A DNA stretch of 11,505 bases from Candidatus Thorarchaeota archaeon (GCA_016839345.1 JAEOUL010000109.1:1-11505); one strand, 5' to 3'; shown: positions 1 through 7,285, counted from the first letter of the stretch. Made by a program: numbers and translations. Notes: generated from the letters alone by a model not told the origin.

Positions 1-72
1 GAACCGCATCCCCTTTACTTGGGCCTAATAAGAGCTGCATTGGAATACAAGAAGATGAGAGGGAAAAGCTAG
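1..72 (+). CDS. pyrG: C-terminal end of a probable CTP synthase (partial, 5' end outside window)
   Basis: An open frame from base 1 ends at TAG (70-72) and encodes only 23 residues, beginning EPHPLYLGLIRAALEY. This resembles the extreme C-terminus of CTP synthase, where the glutaminase domain ends with a proline-rich segment followed by P-x-P-L-(Y/F)-L-G-L-x-x-A-A-L. CTP synthase makes CTP from UTP, ATP and glutamine in the cytosol. The stop codon shares its last G with the GTG start of nurA, and a purine-rich GAGAGGG at 57-63 lies inside this gene, so the two are probably translationally coupled. The assignment rests on a very short tail and could be wrong; the sequence to the left of the window would settle it. 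Confidence 0.5.
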   Translation, partial: EPHPLYLGLIRAALEYKKMRGKS

Positions 73-1235
73 TGGAACGCAATCTCGATAAGATGTTGTC
101 CAAACTAGTCGAAGAAATAGAACATATTGAAGTCACTAGAAAGAAGTTTGGAGAAGTGCTTCGAACTGTTAAGAAAAGGATAGACTTAGACAAATTTCCT
201 GCCATTGCCTCTAACATCATTGATTCAAAATTTACAACAAAAATAGAAGCCAGCACTTTACCTGGTCTTAGAATCGTTGGAGTTGACGGAGGTCTTGTAC
301 GAAAACGTTTTCGATCGATGGATTTAGTCTTGACAAGAGGCATCGCAGTCATATTCCATTTTGGTCCAGAAGAAGGACCTGTTGTCGATTTCTATCCAGA
401 TGCCTTTCCAGAACCGAAAATCATGCCACTGATGCTAACCCTGTCAAGTACAGAATTAGACCAGCTAGCATCTCTAGAGCGGATTGCTGCAGAACTTCGA
501 GTGACTCTATCAGTTCTGGAAGAATTTCGACCTTACCTCATTCTACTCGACGGATCGCTTTTCTATCATCCACGTGACCGGCCACAAAGCGGATCCATTG
601 TTTATGAGAAGTTCCAAGAGGTTCTCGCACTCTACAAACAATTGTACAACAAAGCCAGAAAGAAACAGACTATACTGGTGGGTATAGTCAAAGATAGCCG
701 GTCAACTCGAGTAGCCACGACAATGGGTGAAATACTCCCACATATCGTTCGAAAACCCGATATCTTTGAAATGATGCAAGGAGTCGATTACAGGTGGCTA
801 TTGAAAATCTCAAGAGATTGTGATCTTCTTGATACCTTTCTTGAAGAAGGAGAACGCTCGTTTGTGTTTCGTTATTCATCAGAACTACAGCTCAATACAA
901 ACAATCCCTCTGATGGTCTTTCTAGCTGGGCTCCCTCAATATGGGTCACATATATGAAAACCGCACGTGATGACCTACCCCTGAGAATCGAATATCTCTC
1001 CGATGATGAGGATGATATTGATATCAAAAAAATAGACAAAGCATTGTCCGCGATACTTCCACTTTCTTCACAACACCCAGAATATGGTATCCCGGCTCCT
1101 ATCCTTGAAGCTGATGCTAGGGCAAAAATATCCACTAATGAAACACGACTGATTATTGATAGACTCATGGCATTGTCAGGATTGACATACATGTCCCTTG
1201 AAAAAAGAAGATCTCGAAACCCCTTTGGAGGTTAA
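72..1235 (+). CDS. nurA: NurA 5'-3' nuclease, HerA partner
   Basis: NurA is the nuclease that works with the HerA translocase to resect double-strand DNA ends for homologous recombination. The 387-residue product has the family's features. There is an N-terminal helical region. The strand IVGVDGG carries the probable metal-binding Asp72. LILLDGSL carries Asp160. GIVKDSRS (residues 204-211) carries Lys207 and Asp208. Near the C-terminus, Y-G-I-P-A-P-I-L-E-A-D-A (338-349) matches the conserved closing YP-x-PL-x-x-A segment, although the His usually found there is not evident. I chose GTG at 72: GAGAGGG lies 8 bases upstream, and the codon overlaps the preceding TAG as TAGTG. The frame itself stays open to the window edge, so the start depends on this context; ATG at 93 is an alternative. 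The gene ends 3 bases before herA, with the herA ribosome site inside its last codons. Confidence 0.88.
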   Translation: MERNLDKMLSKLVEEIEHIEVTRKKFGEVLRTVKKRIDLDKFPAIASNIIDSKFTTKIEASTLPGLRIVGVDGGLVRKRFRSMDLVLTRGIAVIFHFGPEEGPVVDFYPDAFPEPKIMPLMLTLSSTELDQLASLERIAAELRVTLSVLEEFRPYLILLDGSLFYHPRDRPQSGSIVYEKFQEVLALYKQLYNKARKKQTILVGIVKDSRSTRVATTMGEILPHIVRKPDIFEMMQGVDYRWLLKISRDCDLLDTFLEEGERSFVFRYSSELQLNTNNPSDGLSSWAPSIWVTYMKTARDDLPLRIEYLSDDEDDIDIKKIDKALSAILPLSSQHPEYGIPAPILEADARAKISTNETRLIIDRLMALSGLTYMSLEKRRSRNPFGG

Positions 1236-1238
1236 CTT

Positions 1239-2753
1239 ATGACAGAATATTCCGCAAACACTCGACTTGGCACAGTTGTATCCACAGACTCAGGTCCAAA
1301 TGTAATGGAGTTCTCATTTGTGTTAGAAGGAGGCCCCCAAGAGGTTATTGCTAGGCGTGGCGAGTTCATATCGGTAATTACTGACGCAGGGACTGTGATT
1401 GCGAGAGTCCAAGACCTTGTTCGAACAAATCGTTATTATCAACATGCAGAAGCAGTGCGTGAATATCAGTCACGCGGTGAACCACTCCGGTCAATATTTC
1501 CGACAGACAGATGGCAATATACAATTGCTATGGCAAGGGTTCTTGGTTTCTGGTCCAATGGAAGGACTGTTCGACCATATTTTGCAGTATCTCCGGGAGC
1601 TGTTGTAAGGAGAGTTGATGAAGAAACTCTTGCAGCATTCCTGAAAATGGATTTAAAAGATGGACTCCATTTAGGTCAACTTGCCTATCAGGATCTTGAA
1701 TTTTCTCCGTCGGTAGATCGTCTATTATCAAAACATCTTGCAATACTTGCAATGAGTGGAGCCGGAAAGTCATACTTTGTGTCTGTACTATTAGAGGAAC
1801 TCTTAAGTCGTACAAAAGAACAAGGCCGTTTTTCAGTGGTCGTAGTAGATGTTCACGGTGAATATACATACTTGAAAGACTTGACTCCCAAAGATTTTGG
1901 GCTTCCTTCTGGACACTTTGAAATCGAGCACATTAGGGGATCACATTTTCAAATACCAGTTCAAATGCTTTCTGCGGAAGCAATCGGAGCTCTAGTCGCG
2001 GATATGAGTTCGATCCAAGTACGTGATTTGAGACGTGTAATAACCGGTATTGAGAAAACAATGAAGAGCGGCTACACCCTTGCTGATCTGGTAGAATTTA
2101 TTCGGGATGACACTTCTATCAGCAAGAACACACGCGAAGCCCTTACTGGATGGTTAGTCAATTTAGATGAAACACGTCTCTTTGGAAAAGAGGCAGTTCC
2201 AAGTGTCAAGAATATCGTTAGACCTGGTAAAATCACGTTAATAGATCTGAGTGACTTCATCAGTCTTAAGAAGAAACAGATAGTGGTATCATTCTTGGCT
2301 AATGAACTTCTTCACCTAAGGAGAAGAGAAGAAATCCCACCATTTGTGTTCATCCTTGAAGAAGCGCATCAATTTTGTCCTGAAAGTCGCCATGAGCTTG
2401 CACTACCCAAAAGTCGCATTGAAACAATCGCTCGTGAGGGTCGTAAGTTCTATGCACTGCTTTGTCTAATTTCACAAAGACCCGTGAAACTCTCTACCAC
2501 CGTACTAAGTCAGTGCAGCAATCAAGCAATTTTAAGATGTACAAATCCGTATGATTTAGACCACATTGGCCGATCAAGTGAAGGAATAGACCGTCCATCT
2601 CTCGATGCAATCACAACACTCGAAATCGGAGAGGCACTTTTTGTTGGTGAAACTGTTTCAGTACCCACTTTCGTGAAAATTCGTCAAAGGAAGTTCGAGC
2701 CAAAATCCACAGTCAAAAATTTGACGGACGCAATAAAAAAAGCTGATAAATGA
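1239..2753 (+). CDS. herA: HerA hexameric DNA translocase/helicase
   Basis: HerA is a FtsK/HerA-superfamily ATPase that forms a hexamer, pumps double-stranded DNA and delivers it to NurA during end resection. The 504-residue length is normal. Residues 1-150 include a beta-rich region expected to be the HAS-barrel. A Walker A motif follows (A-M-S-G-A-G-K-S, 171-178, Lys177). VVVDVHGEY (201-209) is typical of the family. LIDLSDF (334-340) follows. The Walker B strand is PFVFILEEAHQFCP (368-381), with acidic Glu374-Glu375. R-E-G-R-K-F (399-404) is a likely arginine-finger region and I-S-Q-R-P (411-415) a sensor segment. ATG 1239 has a strong GGAGGT (1227-1232) six bases upstream, overlapping the end of nurA. 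Mre11-Rad50, often neighbours of this pair, are not in the window. The two genes should be co-transcribed and made in a coupled way. Confidence 0.93.
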   Translation: MTEYSANTRLGTVVSTDSGPNVMEFSFVLEGGPQEVIARRGEFISVITDAGTVIARVQDLVRTNRYYQHAEAVREYQSRGEPLRSIFPTDRWQYTIAMARVLGFWSNGRTVRPYFAVSPGAVVRRVDEETLAAFLKMDLKDGLHLGQLAYQDLEFSPSVDRLLSKHLAILAMSGAGKSYFVSVLLEELLSRTKEQGRFSVVVVDVHGEYTYLKDLTPKDFGLPSGHFEIEHIRGSHFQIPVQMLSAEAIGALVADMSSIQVRDLRRVITGIEKTMKSGYTLADLVEFIRDDTSISKNTREALTGWLVNLDETRLFGKEAVPSVKNIVRPGKITLIDLSDFISLKKKQIVVSFLANELLHLRRREEIPPFVFILEEAHQFCPESRHELALPKSRIETIAREGRKFYALLCLISQRPVKLSTTVLSQCSNQAILRCTNPYDLDHIGRSSEGIDRPSLDAITTLEIGEALFVGETVSVPTFVKIRQRKFEPKSTVKNLTDAIKKADK

Positions 2754-2838
2754 TATTATTGCTCCCAACAATCCTGATAAGACGAAAGATGGAGTTTCAT
2801 CCCGAACAGATACATCAATGAAACGGGGGTTTCTATAG

Positions 2839-3444
2839 ATGTCAGATGACGAAATGAATGAGATAAAGAAACTCATAGATTCAATGCAATCAGGACTCGT
2901 TGAACTCTTCGATCAACTCCGCGAGCTAAGAACTCGTCTGAATCTAGTATCAGAATCTTCCTCGGAAACATCATCAACCCCTGCTGTTCTTCCCCTTTTC
3001 TCAGAAGTCAAGACATCATCTCCAGATGCACTTGATTCAGACCCCATTGATTCTTTTGTCACATCCTCGGAACCTACAACAGATCAAGAAACATCAGTCC
3101 ACCCAATTGTAGATACAGAGCCAGACGAAGTTGAGGACCTTGAAGTTGAACACACAGCGAACAACGCTAAGGTAAACCGGGTCCTTGATCCAATCTCTCA
3201 TGAACTACGTACCGGTGAGGCTTCAGCTGAGATAATATACGAATATCTTCAGTCTGCCAGAGAGTACCTTATTGATGAATCCTCAGAAAAGGGAAAAGTT
3301 GCTAGAGACATGGATATAGTACTAAACTTTCTCAAAGCGAGAGGAAAAAAGGCAATCCGTCCAGATGAGCGTGATAATATACTAAAAAGAATTCGTCGCT
3401 GGAAAGCTCATTTAGTAGTCCAATCTAGCTCTCCAGACGACTAG
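2839..3444 (+). CDS. Unrecognised protein: N-terminal coiled coil, acidic Ser/Thr-rich linker, basic helical C-terminus
   Basis: I do not recognise this 201-residue protein. Residues about 4-35 form an amphipathic, charged helix with heptad-like Leu/Ile spacing (I9, L12, M16, L20, L24, L28), probably a coiled coil. Residues about 38-110 are low-complexity, rich in Ser, Thr, Pro, Asp and Glu, and probably disordered. Residues about 113-194 look like a compact helical domain that becomes basic near its end (KARGKKAIR, 166-174, and KRIRRWKAH, 183-191), a possible nucleic-acid or protein contact. There is no signal peptide or membrane segment. ATG 2839 follows GGGGGT (2825-2830) at 8 bases; ATG 2854 is an alternative. 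It lies 85 bases after herA on the same strand and converges with the regulator gene 9 bases downstream. Co-transcription with nurA-herA is possible but a separate promoter cannot be excluded. The composition looks like a real gene because the C-terminal domain is well structured. Confidence 0.72.
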   Translation: MSDDEMNEIKKLIDSMQSGLVELFDQLRELRTRLNLVSESSSETSSTPAVLPLFSEVKTSSPDALDSDPIDSFVTSSEPTTDQETSVHPIVDTEPDEVEDLEVEHTANNAKVNRVLDPISHELRTGEASAEIIYEYLQSAREYLIDESSEKGKVARDMDIVLNFLKARGKKAIRPDERDNILKRIRRWKAHLVVQSSSPDD

Positions 3445-3453
3445 CTTGGAAAT

Positions 3454-3735
3454 CTATTCCAAATCAATGATTATGCGTTTCACTTTGGTCTTTGAAATTT
3501 TCTTCAGACCATGCTGACCTGGTTCATATCTACATTCAAGCAGTCCTGAATCAAAAAGTATCTTAATTTGAGCGCTGGCGTTTGCTTCAGTTCCACCGAG
3601 GTGTCGTGCCACCCGTGTTACATCCTTCTCGCCCTGAAGCAGAAGTTTTAGTATCTTTAATCGAGTTCTAGATGAAAGAGCGCGTCCAATGCGTAAAACT
3701 GCGTCGTCGTTGTTAATCTCTAATGTTTCGGACAA
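3454..3735 (-). CDS. ArsR-type winged helix-turn-helix transcriptional regulator
   Basis: This small DNA-binding protein (93 residues) is probably a repressor. The pattern L-S-S-x-T-R-L-K-I-L-x-L-L (20-32) is the classic first helix of the ArsR-like fold. It is followed by V-T-R-V-A-R-H-L (39-46) and the recognition helix region T-E-A-N-A-S-A-Q-I-K-I-L (49-60). L-L-E-C-R-Y-E-P-G-Q-H-G-L-K-K-I (65-80) forms the beta wing. No Cys pair typical of metal-sensing ArsR is visible (only Cys68), so the inducer is unknown. The start is a rare TTG at 3735: GAGGTG (3742-3747 on the opposite strand) lies 6 bases upstream, and an in-frame TAA (3736-3738) directly precedes TTG, so no longer version is possible. 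It diverges from the DUF460 gene over 142 bases that contain a palindromic site, and probably represses its own promoter. Confidence 0.8.
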   Translation of the reverse strand: MSETLEINNDDAVLRIGRALSSRTRLKILKLLLQGEKDVTRVARHLGGTEANASAQIKILFDSGLLECRYEPGQHGLKKISKTKVKRIIIDLE

Positions 3736-3769
3736 TTATTACACCTCGAATGAGTGTTGCCTGATTGCT

Positions 3770-3792
3770 CAAGTATGACTTTATTATACTTG
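3770..3792. promoter_or_regulatory. Inverted repeat CAAGTAT-N9-ATACTTG, candidate operator of the ArsR-type regulator
   Basis: Two perfect 7-base arms (3770-3776 and 3786-3792) flank a 9-base AT-rich spacer. On the minus strand the right arm and spacer hold TATAATAAAG, a plausible archaeal TATA box about 46-54 bases before the TTG start of the regulator. This would place transcription start near 3760, just before the GAGGTG ribosome site. An operator over the TATA box is a usual way for archaeal winged-helix repressors to autoregulate. It lies in the shared intergenic space, so it could also affect the DUF460 gene. By base chance alone, such a 7+7 repeat would turn up in roughly one in six regions of this size. 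Confidence 0.45.
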
Positions 3793-3877
3793 TTGTTTGG
3801 GGAATCTCAATATAGCCAGTAACACGAAATTGAATCAACAAATAGGTTCATAGGTCCTCTGGATTCTCTATTAATGA

Positions 3878-5908
3878 GTGCTGAGCCAGATGGGTGACGA
3901 AGGTGTATTCATTATAGGATTCGATATACTACCATCACACAGCCCCAGCTCCAAGAGAGTACCTAAATTTGCTTGTGTAGTCACCCGAGATGAAAATGTA
4001 CTGAACGAGTATCCTGAGATATCAAGGGGTGCTCTACTAAGACTTGTCCGTGATATCACTCCCAAGTGGTTATCCACAGACAATATCTTTGAGATAGTTC
4101 CTGATACAAAGTCACTCTTTCATCTTGCAGATCGGATTCCACCAGAAACCAAAATTGTACAGGTCACAGGAGTCCCTCCTCATCAAACACCCCTAAAGAT
4201 ACTTGCAAAACGTCACAATCTCATTGCACGCGGAAAACCCACTCCCCTAGAGTCTGCCCGAATTGCTGCACAACTTGCAGCAAGAGGCGTTGGCCATTCA
4301 CTGGAATGTTTCAGTGAACAAACCGAGATTAAAGTGACTAGAGGGCGTAAACCCGGTCGTGGAGGGCAGAGTGCAAACAGATACAGACGTAGAGTTCACT
4401 CACAGATTCAACAAATGACCAGATTTATAGAATCAGAGCTAAAAACCACAGGAATTGATTATGATATTGATGTCCGCACATCTGATTTCGGATATGCAAG
4501 TGCTCGAATAATCACCTATGCGCCGTTTCCAACCATTAAGGGCTTGATTGAAGCAAAACGTGGTGGTGACTTCAACATTCTCATATCACCTGTACGCAAA
4601 CGAGTCGAGTTCATCCCTCTTGAACCGCGTCGTGTTGCACAAATCAAGCCAAAATATTACATTCTGGGTATAGATCCTGGAACGACTGCGGCATACTGTC
4701 TACTAACCTTAGATGGTCGAGTACGAGTATTGAGAAGCAGAAAGGGGCTTACACGAGCAGATTTGATTCGCGAGGTATATGAAAATGGTATTCCAGCCAT
4801 AGTGGCCTCGGATGTTCCACAAGTGCCTCACTTTGTGGAGAAGATTGCAAGCACGGTAAACGCTCCTGTTTACACACCCAAGAAACCTATTGCGGTGGCG
4901 GATAAACAAGAACTTGCTAGAGAATATACTACTGACAAAAGGACACGTAATGCTCATGAACGTGATGCATTGACAGCAGCTGTCTATGCCTATCGGTCAC
5001 TTCTTCCAAAACTTCAGCAGATTGAAAGAGTTGTTCTTGAACAACAACTCTCTGTAGATCGGAATTATCTCAAAGCTCAAGTGATTAAGGGAACTTCTAT
5101 AAATGAGGCTCTAGCGCAACTAGAACGCGAAGCAGCAGAGGTTATAGAAAGTGTTCCTGAGCAGCTCCCCATCGAAGAAGAACCACTGACACAAGAACGC
5201 TACGATGCATTGCAAACAAAAGTTGAACAGATTTACAATGACAACAGATTGCTTCTTGATGAGATTGATGACTTGAAACGTTATGTAGAATATTTGAAAT
5301 TCAGAGAAAGTGAGCTCACAGACAGCATCGAAATTATGAACAATGAGAACTATTGGAAAGTCAAACGTGACCGCGAAGTAGCAAAGACCCAATCTGCACT
5401 GACAAAATCCAAACAGGAAATTGCCGCTCTTAGAACCCAAGTGGAAAACTTAAGCAAGCATCTTGAGCGACTCAAAGGAGTAAAACGTCTCGAGATGCGG
5501 GGTGATATGCTCGCAGTGAAGGTAATTCCTCAATTCACACGCGAGAGTATTGATGAATATATCAAAAAAGTGGGTCTAAAGAGTAATGACATAGTTCTTT
5601 TTGAAGATGCGTCAGGTGGAGGTCCACAGACCGCAGGAATATTGATTGACCACGAAATCCGAGCTGTTGTAGTAGACACACCCCTATCACATCTTCCAAG
5701 GGATGAGCTGATTAAAGCTTTGATACCTGTAATTGATGCAAATCAGGTTGAGCTCCAACGAATTGGTGAATTTGCATTCATAAGCAGAGGGAAATTCGAG
5801 CACCAACTTCAAACATTCATGAAGACAGTACGCGAACAAGCTCGACGTAAAGGTGAAGAAGAACTAGTCGAGATGGTTGAACGCTACCGTCGTGAGATTG
5901 AACGTTAA
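3878..5908 (+). CDS. DUF460 family RNase H-like (RuvC/YqgF-type) protein with coiled coil
   Basis: This matches the archaeal DUF460 (COG2433) family, predicted RNase H-fold nucleases of unknown substrate. Counting from GTG 3878 (676 residues), the central domain has the strand Y-I-L-G-I-D-P-G-T-T (261-270, Asp266), A-S-D-V (310-313, Asp312) and N-A-H-E-R-D-A-L (358-365, Asp363), a full set of acidic residues. The N-terminal half (10-145) has I-I-G-F-D (12-16), S-T-D-N-I-F-E (66-72) and V-Q-V-T-G (94-98), then an Arg/Gly-rich stretch (R-G-R-K-P-G-R-G-G) at 155-163. Residues about 440-535 form a long coiled coil, followed by a C-terminal alpha/beta domain (539-640) and a charged helical tail. 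The start is uncertain: GTG 3878 or ATG 3890, neither with a clear ribosome site, so the message may be leaderless. The protein is soluble. Its role in nucleic-acid processing is inferred from the fold only. Confidence 0.85.
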   Translation: MLSQMGDEGVFIIGFDILPSHSPSSKRVPKFACVVTRDENVLNEYPEISRGALLRLVRDITPKWLSTDNIFEIVPDTKSLFHLADRIPPETKIVQVTGVPPHQTPLKILAKRHNLIARGKPTPLESARIAAQLAARGVGHSLECFSEQTEIKVTRGRKPGRGGQSANRYRRRVHSQIQQMTRFIESELKTTGIDYDIDVRTSDFGYASARIITYAPFPTIKGLIEAKRGGDFNILISPVRKRVEFIPLEPRRVAQIKPKYYILGIDPGTTAAYCLLTLDGRVRVLRSRKGLTRADLIREVYENGIPAIVASDVPQVPHFVEKIASTVNAPVYTPKKPIAVADKQELAREYTTDKRTRNAHERDALTAAVYAYRSLLPKLQQIERVVLEQQLSVDRNYLKAQVIKGTSINEALAQLEREAAEVIESVPEQLPIEEEPLTQERYDALQTKVEQIYNDNRLLLDEIDDLKRYVEYLKFRESELTDSIEIMNNENYWKVKRDREVAKTQSALTKSKQEIAALRTQVENLSKHLERLKGVKRLEMRGDMLAVKVIPQFTRESIDEYIKKVGLKSNDIVLFEDASGGGPQTAGILIDHEIRAVVVDTPLSHLPRDELIKALIPVIDANQVELQRIGEFAFISRGKFEHQLQTFMKTVREQARRKGEEELVEMVERYRREIER

Positions 5909-5920
5909 ATATCACAAATA

Positions 5921-6148
5921 CTACTCAGGAATTTGAATCCATAGAATGTTGTTACCTCTAATGAGGACCTGCCCATACTTGGCTTTTGTATTATCCTCCT
6001 CGAGCTCTTCAGCATCAGCTAGTGTGAGATTCATGTACATATCGCATCGAGTCAGGCGCCCTCGAAAAATTCTTTGATCCTTTAATTTCACTGAAACAAT
6101 ATCATTGAGCTGTTGCTCAAGAGCTTTTATTGGCATCTTCTCTGTCAT
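5921..6148 (-). CDS. Sm-like (LSm/SmAP) RNA-binding protein
   Basis: This is an archaeal Sm-like protein, expected to form a ring that binds U-rich RNA. The 75 residues contain the Sm1 motif: V-S-V-K-L-K-D-Q-R-x-F-R-G-R-L (18-32) then C-D-M-Y-M-N-L-T-L-x-D-A-E-E (35-48), with the RNA-contacting D36 and N40. The Sm2 motif is V-L-I-R-G-N-N-I-L-W-I (61-71). R-G-N-N resembles some eukaryotic Sm proteins, whereas many archaeal ones have R-G-D-N. A short acidic linker (E-E-L-E-E-D) separates the motifs. ATG 6146-6148 is preceded by GAGGTG at 6156-6161 with 7 bases between, and a TATA box lies at 6184-6191. Its stop is 12 bases from the convergent DUF460 stop. Kae1 is transcribed divergently from the same 141-base region. 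A start at the next ATG would shorten it by 4 residues. Confidence 0.92.
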   Translation of the reverse strand: MTEKMPIKALEQQLNDIVSVKLKDQRIFRGRLTRCDMYMNLTLADAEELEEDNTKAKYGQVLIRGNNILWIQIPE

Positions 6149-6155
6149 TACAGGA

Positions 6156-6191
6156 CACCTCTCAAAAGTGGCCGTTTGAGTGCATTATAAA
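6156..6191 (-). promoter_or_regulatory. Promoter and ribosome site of the Sm-like gene
   Basis: On the minus strand TTTATAAT (6184-6191) is a good archaeal TATA box. A start about 26 bases downstream, near 6161, would give a leader of about 13 bases containing the ribosome site GAGGTG (6156-6161). The TTATAA core reads the same on both strands, so it could also recruit factors toward kae1. CTCAAA-N8-TTTGAG (6161-6180) lies between the box and the start, but 6-base repeats like this are common by chance. Confidence 0.5.
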
Positions 6192-6256
6192 GCCTTTGTT
6201 ACCTGAATCAGTCACTAGTCCAAAGCGTAAGAGTCAACTGGTCAATGTGCATTTCA

Positions 6257-6288
6257 TTTTATTCAGATAAAACAATAGGGTATACCCT
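6257..6288 (+). promoter_or_regulatory. Probable kae1 promoter with a 12-base palindrome abutting the start codon
   Basis: TTTTATTC (6257-6264) lies about 29 bases before ATG 6290, the right distance for a TATA box driving a leaderless or nearly leaderless message. The perfect palindrome AGGGTATACCCT (6277-6288) ends one base before the ATG, spanning the expected transcription start. No Shine-Dalgarno sequence is visible in the usual place. Both the TATA box and any role for the palindrome are inferred from position only. Confidence 0.35.
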
Positions 6289-6289
6289 C

Positions 6290-7285
6290 ATGACTATAAT
6301 CTGTTTAGGAATCGAAGGAACAGCTCACTCATTTGGAGCAGGTATAGTTACTAGTAAGGGGCAGGTTCTCTCCAATGAATGGGATATGCTCAAACCCGAC
6401 GAAGGGGGAATTCATCCACGCGAAGCTAGCAGGCATCACTCGGAACTCGGACCCACTATAATAAAGAAAGCCATCATAAAAGCCGGAGTCGAATTCCAAA
6501 ATATTGACATCATTGCGTTTTCAAGAGGTCCTGGATTGGGTCCAAGCCTGAGAACTACAGCAACAATAGCTAGAACTTTGGCACTCAAACTCGATATCCC
6601 GTTGGTTGATGTCAATCATTGTGTCGCTCACATCGAGATAGGTTGTCTAGAGTCTGGCTTTAGCGATCCCGTAACTGTGTATGTGTCAGGTGGCAATACT
6701 CAGGTGATCGCATTTGCTGGTGGTCGTTTCAGAACTTTTGGAGAAACTCTCGATATCGCCATTGGCAACATGTTAGATGTTCTTGGTCGTGAGCTTGGAA
6801 TGGGATTTCCAGCAGGACACGCTATTGAAACATTAGCTAAGGATGGAGAGAATTATCATAGCTTACCTTATTCAGTGAAAGGAATGGATCTCAGCTATTC
6901 CGGAATGCTTACAGCTGCAAAGAAACTACATTCAGAAAACGTTCCCACTCCCGACATTTGTTTCAGCGTTCAAGAAACTGCATTTGGAATGATTGCTGAG
7001 ATAGCAGAACGAGCTCTTGCACACACAAAGAAGAGTGAAATCCTTCTAACAGGTGGAGTCGCTCGTAATAACCGTTTAACAGAAATTCTTACCGGTGTAT
7101 CTGAACGACACGAAGTTCAATTTCATCGGGTGTCACCTTCTCTTGCTGGTGATCAAGGTGCTATGATTGCATGGAATGGAATTCTTCAGTACAATACTGG
7201 TCATCAAATTAGGATTGAAGACTCTCATGTTCTGCCGAAATGGAGGACCGACGACCAAGATATCGTATGGAGGGAGTTTTCATGA
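6290..7285 (+). CDS. kae1: Kae1 (TsaD/Qri7 family), catalytic subunit of KEOPS
   Basis: Kae1 transfers threonylcarbamoyl from TC-AMP to adenosine 37 of ANN-decoding tRNAs to form t6A, as the catalytic subunit of KEOPS. The 331-residue product is the usual archaeal size. It contains the metal-binding H-x-x-x-H (H110-C-V-A-H114), the strand V-Y-V-S-G-G-N-T-Q (130-138), M-D-L-S-Y-S-G (199-205), L-L-T-G-G-V-A-R-N-N (252-261) and A-G-D-Q-G-A-M-I-A (286-294), with D288 as the third expected metal ligand. I chose ATG 6290 because the family begins with M-x-I-x-C-L-G-I-E-G-T-A. An upstream in-frame ATG at 6245 would add 15 unmatched residues. The stop overlaps the bud32 start as ATGA, which suggests a 1:1 product supply for the direct Kae1-Bud32 contact. 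Confidence 0.95.
   Translation: MTIICLGIEGTAHSFGAGIVTSKGQVLSNEWDMLKPDEGGIHPREASRHHSELGPTIIKKAIIKAGVEFQNIDIIAFSRGPGLGPSLRTTATIARTLALKLDIPLVDVNHCVAHIEIGCLESGFSDPVTVYVSGGNTQVIAFAGGRFRTFGETLDIAIGNMLDVLGRELGMGFPAGHAIETLAKDGENYHSLPYSVKGMDLSYSGMLTAAKKLHSENVPTPDICFSVQETAFGMIAEIAERALAHTKKSEILLTGGVARNNRLTEILTGVSERHEVQFHRVSPSLAGDQGAMIAWNGILQYNTGHQIRIEDSHVLPKWRTDDQDIVWREFS

Noticed and set aside
872..1192. Open frame on the minus strand inside nurA
   Set aside because: It lies fully inside a well-supported gene, lacks a ribosome site and shows Ser-rich, low-complexity composition typical of an antisense shadow.
2794..2824. GTTTCAT ... ATGAAAC inverted repeat between herA and the next gene, as a hairpin or terminator
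   Set aside because: The 7-base arms have a 17-base loop and no T-run, and repeats this size are expected several times in the window by chance.
4709..4957. Open frame on the minus strand inside the DUF460 gene
   Set aside because: It is antisense to the RNase H-like domain and has no recognisable domain or ribosome site.
6161..6180. CTCAAA-N8-TTTGAG as an operator of the Sm-like gene
   Set aside because: Six-base arms with a free spacer length occur dozens of times by chance in 11 kb.
6245..6289. N-terminal extension of Kae1 from ATG 6245
   Set aside because: The 15 extra residues do not match the family, which begins at the M-x-I-x-C-L-G-I-E-G segment, and a plausible leaderless start sits at 6290.
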